DNA of 7,939 nt from Halobacteriaceae archaeon Tc-Br11_E2g27 (GTDB taxonomy: Archaea; Halobacteriota; Halobacteria; Halobacteriales; Haloarculaceae): NCBI GenBank assembly GCA_001564135.1, contig LKNH01000115.1, positions 1 through 7,939 on the forward strand. The letters are read 5' to 3'. This document shows positions 4,538 through 7,939 of this stretch, piece by piece; position 1 is the first letter of the stretch; every line of letters begins with the position of its first letter. The notes below the pieces were generated by a model that was given only the letters and a program-made list of their open reading frames with translations, did not search any database and was not told the DNA's origin. Both the position numbers and the translations under genes were made by a program.

Positions 4538-6366
4538 TGGGTGAAACAGAATACATTTCGGTCGCCGAAACGAGCGAGGGCGTCGGCGGCACTGATTCCG
4601 TCGGAAAGGAAGTAACGCTTCCCGTCGTCGAGTTACTGACAGGTCGTGGCTTCGTCACTGGAAAAAGCGGGAGCGGAAAATCCAATTCCGCGAGCGTTAT
4701 CGCCGAAAAGCTACTCGATAGCGGCTTTGGCCTGTTGATTGTCGATATCGACGGCGAGTATTACGGGCTCAAAGAGGAATACGAAATCCTCCATGCCGGT
4801 GGCGACGAGGAGTGTGACATTCAAGTCACACCGGACCACGCCGAGAAACTGGCGTCGCTGGCGCTCGAACAGAACGTGCCGATTATCCTCGACGTCTCAA
4901 GCTATCTCGATGAATCCGAGGCAGAAGAACTGCTCACGGCTGTTGCCCGTCGACTCTTTGGCAAGGCGAAAAAGGAAAAACAGCCATTTCTGTTGCTTGT
5001 TGAGGAGGTCCACGAATATATCCCCGAAAAGGGCTCCGTCGGCGAATGCGGTCGGATGCTCATCAAAATCGGGAAACGTGGCCGGAAACACGGGCTGGGT
5101 ATCTGCGGTATCAGCCAGCGCCCAGCAGATGTGAAGAAGGATTTCATCACCCAGTGTGATTGGCTCCTCTGGCATCGCCTGACATGGAACAACGATACGA
5201 ACGTTGTCAGTCGAATTCTCGATAACGAGTATGCCGATGCTGTCGAAGAGTTAAACGACGGGGAAGGCTTTCTCGTCACCGACTGGTCCGAGGCGGTCCG
5301 CAGAGTCCAATTTTACCGGAAGAAAACCTTCGATGCAGGAGCGACCCCGGGGCTTGATGATTTCGAGCGCCCCGACCTCAAAAGCGTCAGCGATGACCTC
5401 GTTTCCGAACTCGAAGATATTAGCGAGGAGCAACAGGCTCGCGATGACCGTGTTGCGGAGTTACGAGAGGAACTTGACAAAAAGAACTCCCGTATCGCCG
5501 AACTCGAAGCGGAGCTACAGGACGCACGCGACCTAGAGCGGATGGCAGACCAGTTCGTCAACGCGATGGTCCAACATGTCGAAGGTCCCGCTCCCGGCCG
5601 AACCGAGCGCGAGCGGATGCGAAAGAAAGCAACTGAGCGACTGCAAGCCAGAGAGGCTGCCGATGAAGCTGGCTCAAATGGCGATGGTGGAACCGAAGCT
5701 TTTGCGGCGATGATGGACGCGGCCCCACAGCTCAGTGCTGGGCCTGCGGGAACGGATGGCTCGGAAAGTAATGAATCGGATGCTGCTGACGGCGAAGGGG
5801 TAGAGGAAAGCGACGAACAGGAAGAGAGTGACGACGGAAAACCGTTTAGTGCTGACCGGATACTGGAAGCACTGCGGTCTGCGCCGGACGCACCAATCCA
5901 CGGGTCGGTATCGGAACAAAGCGATGAGACGATTGAGCTTGCGCTCCCGTCGGATTTTGGTGAGCCATCGACACACCAAAACGGAGAGTCAACGGGCGAT
6001 TCCGACGCTGAAATCGTCGATGCCGAGGAGGACACTCCGGATGAAGAGCCACTTGCAGTCCGGGAACTCAAAGCCGCTATCGGCGGGCTGGATACGAAAA
6101 CCCGAAAGATGCTGTCGTTCTACCGCGAGTACGGCCCAAGTACGCCGCTCAACGCCCACTTTGCTGCCGGGGGCGACGGCGACCGAACGCTTGCGTATGC
6201 CCACAATCGGGAACTCAGGACAGCGGGACTTATTGACCACGTTGGCCGCGGCTACTATGATTACTGCGTCGCTGATCTCCTAGAAGAGGAACTTGGTGAG
6301 CGAGTCTCTGACACCGTTATTTCGGAGTTTACCGACACTATCGAAGAGCAGTTTCTCGATGCATAG
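4537..6366 (+). CDS. HerA/FtsK-superfamily ATPase (DUF87-type) with coiled coil and C-terminal domain
   Basis: The 609-residue protein has a P-loop ATPase core at about 20-265. Walker A is GKSGSGKS at 42-49. Walker B is FLLLVEE at 151-157, with the paired Glu156/Glu157 typical of HerA. GRKHGLG (182-188) is a likely arginine-finger region, followed by the sensor ISQRP at 192-196. A coiled coil spans about 285-340 and a very acidic low-complexity linker about 375-505. A helical, winged-helix-like domain follows at about 505-585. Only about 40 residues precede Walker A, so the HAS-barrel of true HerA is missing, and no NurA nuclease gene is adjacent. HerA-type ATPases form hexamers that pump DNA; here the DNA role is inferred from the superfamily. 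The ATG at 4537 is the first in frame after a stop at 4525. It could be a haloarchaeal DNA translocase or a chromosome- or conjugation-linked motor. Confidence 0.87.
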   Translation: MGETEYISVAETSEGVGGTDSVGKEVTLPVVELLTGRGFVTGKSGSGKSNSASVIAEKLLDSGFGLLIVDIDGEYYGLKEEYEILHAGGDEECDIQVTPDHAEKLASLALEQNVPIILDVSSYLDESEAEELLTAVARRLFGKAKKEKQPFLLLVEEVHEYIPEKGSVGECGRMLIKIGKRGRKHGLGICGISQRPADVKKDFITQCDWLLWHRLTWNNDTNVVSRILDNEYADAVEELNDGEGFLVTDWSEAVRRVQFYRKKTFDAGATPGLDDFERPDLKSVSDDLVSELEDISEEQQARDDRVAELREELDKKNSRIAELEAELQDARDLERMADQFVNAMVQHVEGPAPGRTERERMRKKATERLQAREAADEAGSNGDGGTEAFAAMMDAAPQLSAGPAGTDGSESNESDAADGEGVEESDEQEESDDGKPFSADRILEALRSAPDAPIHGSVSEQSDETIELALPSDFGEPSTHQNGESTGDSDAEIVDAEEDTPDEEPLAVRELKAAIGGLDTKTRKMLSFYREYGPSTPLNAHFAAGGDGDRTLAYAHNRELRTAGLIDHVGRGYYDYCVADLLEEELGERVSDTVISEFTDTIEEQFLDA

Positions 6367-6378
6367 CGCAGAAGTCAT

Positions 6379-6393
6379 TACCTACGGTTGGTA
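6379..6393. promoter_or_regulatory. Inverted repeat TACC-N7-GGTA upstream of the aldolase promoter
   Basis: The four-base arms are perfect inverted copies seven bases apart, 83 to 69 bases before the aldolase ATG and about 36 bases upstream of its TATA-like box. The layout resembles the TrmB half-site spacing (TACT-N7-GAGTA) with one changed base per arm, and lies where an activator would sit. Further GGTA copies occur at 6412 and 6421. Short arms make chance plausible. Confidence 0.3.
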
Positions 6394-6428
6394 GTCAGTT
6401 CCTATCAAGTCGGTATCTTTGGTAAGAA

Positions 6429-6434
6429 CTTTAG
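6429..6434 (+). promoter_or_regulatory. TATA-like box of the fba-fbp unit
   Basis: CTTTAG, preceded by the purine-rich TAAGAA that could act as BRE, is centred about 30 bases before the ATG at 6462. The transcription start is predicted within a few bases of that ATG, giving a leaderless or nearly leaderless mRNA. Confidence 0.45.
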
Positions 6435-6449
6435 TCGCACTGGTCGCAC
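6434..6449. repeat. Direct repeat GTCGCAC between TATA box and aldolase start
   Basis: GTCGCAC is repeated exactly at 6434-6440 and 6443-6449 with a 2-base spacer. It fills the space between the TATA-like box and the predicted transcription start, where a bound protein would block RNA polymerase. It could be an operator for a repressor of the gluconeogenic genes, or a chance duplication. Confidence 0.35.
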
Positions 6450-6461
6450 ACACAAGTAGTT

Positions 6462-7259
6462 ATGCGACCAATCGACGATACCTCACTGGCGCGAGATGGG
6501 AAAGTGCTCATCCTCGCGTATGACCACGGACTGGAGCACGGCCCGGTGGATTTCACGGATGTTCCCGAAAGCGCGAATCCTGAACACGTCTTTGACGTGG
6601 CAACACACCCCGCAGTAACGTCTCTCGCTGTCCAGAAAGGCATTGCAGAGGCCTATTACCCCTCCTACGAGGACGATGTCAACCTCTTGGCGAAAATCAA
6701 CGGCACCTCAAACCTCTGGATGGGCGAATACGACTCCGCCGTTAACTGGTCGGTCGAGTACGCAAAGGACGTTGGTGCTGACGCAGTTGGATATACCCTC
6801 TACGGTGGCTCAAACCACGAAATCGAGATGGCAGAGGAGTTCCGCGATGTTCAAGAAGCTGCCCGCGAGCACGATATGCCGGTCGTCATGTGGGCGTATC
6901 CGCGCGGACAGGGCGTCAAAAACGACACCAAATCCGACGTAATTGCCTACGCCGCACGACAGGCGCTCGAACTCGGTGCTGACGTTGCCAAAGTGAAATA
7001 TCCCGGCAATCAGGATGCGATGGAGCACGTCGTCGAGATGGCCGCGCGGACGAAAGTCATCATGTCGGGTGGCTCGAAACAGAGCGACCGCGAATTCCTG
7101 ACCACAGTCAAGGAAGCGATGGACGCAGGCGCATCCGGGCTCGCAGTCGGCCGGAACGTCTTCCAGCGTGAGAATCCGACGCAAATTCTCGACGGCCTCG
7201 AACAGGTTATCTTCGAGGAAGCGACCGTCGATGAAGCCCTTGCAGCTGCAGATGCGTAA
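6462..7259 (+). CDS. fba: Fructose-bisphosphate aldolase, archaeal class I (DhnA family)
   Basis: The 265-residue cytoplasmic TIM-barrel enzyme joins glyceraldehyde-3-phosphate and dihydroxyacetone phosphate to fructose-1,6-bisphosphate, or cleaves it. Family residues are in place: Asp21 in AYDHGLEHGP, WAYPRG (144-149) with Tyr146 and Arg148, and the Schiff-base Lys177 in KVKYPG. The phosphate-binding loops are SGGSK (202-206) and VGRN (229-232). A paralogous family in haloarchaea makes the aromatic precursor 2-amino-3,7-dideoxy-D-threo-hept-6-ulosonate with the same fold. The adjacent fructose-1,6-bisphosphatase gene favours the aldolase role, and no aromatic-pathway gene is in view. The ATG at 6462 is leaderless by promoter spacing. 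The gene ends 17 bases before fbp, so the two are likely one operon serving gluconeogenesis. Length is normal. Confidence 0.88.
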   Translation: MRPIDDTSLARDGKVLILAYDHGLEHGPVDFTDVPESANPEHVFDVATHPAVTSLAVQKGIAEAYYPSYEDDVNLLAKINGTSNLWMGEYDSAVNWSVEYAKDVGADAVGYTLYGGSNHEIEMAEEFRDVQEAAREHDMPVVMWAYPRGQGVKNDTKSDVIAYAARQALELGADVAKVKYPGNQDAMEHVVEMAARTKVIMSGGSKQSDREFLTTVKEAMDAGASGLAVGRNVFQRENPTQILDGLEQVIFEEATVDEALAAADA

Positions 7260-7269
7260 TTGATACGCA
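7253..7269 (+). repeat. Intercistronic inverted repeat (hairpin) at the fba stop codon
   Basis: TGCGTA (7253-7258) and TACGCA (7264-7269) are perfect inverted copies around the loop ATTGA. The fba stop codon TAA (7257-7259) straddles the end of the first arm and the first loop base, and the element ends seven bases before the fbp ATG. In RNA it would form a 6-bp stem that could affect fbp translation or mRNA processing. There is no T-run, so it does not look like a terminator. Confidence 0.4.
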
Positions 7270-7276
7270 CACTCCA

Positions 7277-7939
7277 ATGAGCGAACCTATTGAGACAATT
7301 TTCGAGACGGTTGCCCGCACTGCGAGCGACGTCCGTTACGCGTTGAGCGAGCGACGAGCATATAGCGAAGAAGAAAATCCGAGCGGCGAGCAACAACTGG
7401 CAGCCGATATCTATGCGGATGAGTTGTTCGAACAACGACTGCTCGATATAGACGGCGTTGGAACCTACGCCAGCGAGGAGCGTGAGGGTGTCATCAACGA
7501 CAACACCTCCTCCGGGAGCGCCAACAGCGAGCAGTATCACATCACCTGTGACCCGCTCGATGGCTCATCGAACCTCAAATCGAACAACGGGATGGGGACA
7601 ATTATCGGCGTCTACAGCCAGCAACCGCCAGCACCAGGTGAGGCGCTGGTTGCGGCGGGCTATGTCCTCTATGGGCCGATTACGACGATGGTGGCCGCAG
7701 TAGGGGATACCGTCACCGAGTATCTCATCGAGGATGGTGAGCGACAGCTGCTCAACGAACATATCGAACTCCCGGATGACCCGACGACGTACGGCTTTGG
7801 CGGTCGAGTTCCCGACTGGACCGACTCATTTAGCGAGTACGTCGACGATATCGAGGCTGACCGTCTGAAGCTCCGCTATGGCGGGGCGATGGTTGCCGAC
7901 GTGAATCAGGTGGTGACGTATGGTGGCATCTTTGGCTAT
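7277..7939 (+). CDS. fbp: Fructose-1,6-bisphosphatase class I (5' part, cut by window edge)
   Basis: An open frame of 221 codons runs off the right edge. It encodes the key gluconeogenic phosphatase that turns fructose-1,6-bisphosphate into fructose-6-phosphate, a metal-dependent cytoplasmic enzyme. Class I motifs are clear: GEQQLAADIYADELF (37-51), the metal-binding ASEE (65-68), DPLDGSSNL (92-100) with Asp92 and Asp95, GTIIGVY (107-113), LYGPITTMV (131-139), and RYGGAMVADVNQVVTYGGIF (200-219), which binds substrate in relatives. Roughly 60-80 residues should be missing. This is the bacterial/eukaryal-type enzyme, not the bifunctional aldolase/phosphatase of many other archaea, which fits the separate aldolase next to it. 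The ATG at 7277 follows fba by 17 bases; no Shine-Dalgarno sequence or TATA box is seen, so it probably depends on the fba promoter. Confidence 0.93.
   Translation, partial: MSEPIETIFETVARTASDVRYALSERRAYSEEENPSGEQQLAADIYADELFEQRLLDIDGVGTYASEEREGVINDNTSSGSANSEQYHITCDPLDGSSNLKSNNGMGTIIGVYSQQPPAPGEALVAAGYVLYGPITTMVAAVGDTVTEYLIEDGERQLLNEHIELPDDPTTYGFGGRVPDWTDSFSEYVDDIEADRLKLRYGGAMVADVNQVVTYGGIFGY

Noticed and set aside
5313..6071. 252-codon minus-strand open frame
   Set aside because: It is a Ser-rich antisense shadow of the acidic HerA linker (GAC/GAG read backwards gives Ser and Leu codons). There is no recognisable domain and the sense gene is clear.
1..7939. Mobile elements, CRISPR arrays, tRNA or rRNA genes
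   Set aside because: No transposase or integrase motifs, no regularly spaced repeats, no long terminal repeats and no tRNA-like cloverleaf or rRNA sequence were seen on either strand.

Overview
The window looks like chromosomal DNA of a halophilic archaeon (class Halobacteria). The proteins are strongly acidic (Asp/Glu-rich linkers, few Lys). The metK-type enzyme, the ThiI and the aldolase are archaeal forms. Most genes start at or within a few bases of the transcription start predicted from a TATA-like box, as expected for leaderless haloarchaeal mRNAs. GC content is moderate by eye (roughly 55-62%), lower than many haloarchaea. I cannot name the genus. All recognised genes lie on the + strand; I see no mobile element, CRISPR array, tRNA or rRNA.

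Layout. 2-262 is the 3' end of an archaeal S-adenosylmethionine synthetase gene. 333-1538 is thiI (tRNA 4-thiouridine synthase without a rhodanese domain), starting about 25 bases after a TATA box. 1593-2192 is a small acidic protein of unknown function, probably haloarchaea-specific. 2317-3306 encodes a DUF368 membrane protein, the family that contains the bacterial polyprenyl-phosphate translocase PopT. It starts at GTG behind a good Shine-Dalgarno sequence and may be preceded by an 18-codon upstream ORF whose stop overlaps that GTG. 3385-4455 is a polytopic membrane protein of unknown function. 4537-6366 is a HerA/FtsK-type ATPase lacking the usual N-terminal barrel but carrying a coiled coil, a long acidic linker and a C-terminal helical domain. 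6462-7259 (class I aldolase) and 7277-7939 (class I fructose-1,6-bisphosphatase, cut by the window edge) form a gluconeogenic pair.

How the genes fit together. Aldolase plus bisphosphatase make fructose-6-phosphate from triose phosphates, and their 17-base spacing suggests one transcript. SAM synthetase and ThiI both touch sulfur metabolism, but adjacency is the only link seen. The two membrane proteins sit in tandem but each appears to have its own promoter.

The observations most worth checking are: the coupled upstream ORF before DUF368; the possible archaeal lipid-carrier translocase role of that protein; the near absence of GATC (2 sites in 7.9 kb); the barrel-less HerA-like ATPase, with a match to the reported TrmB motif over its start codon; and the repeat-rich promoter of the aldolase operon. 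None amounts to a clearly new multi-gene system.
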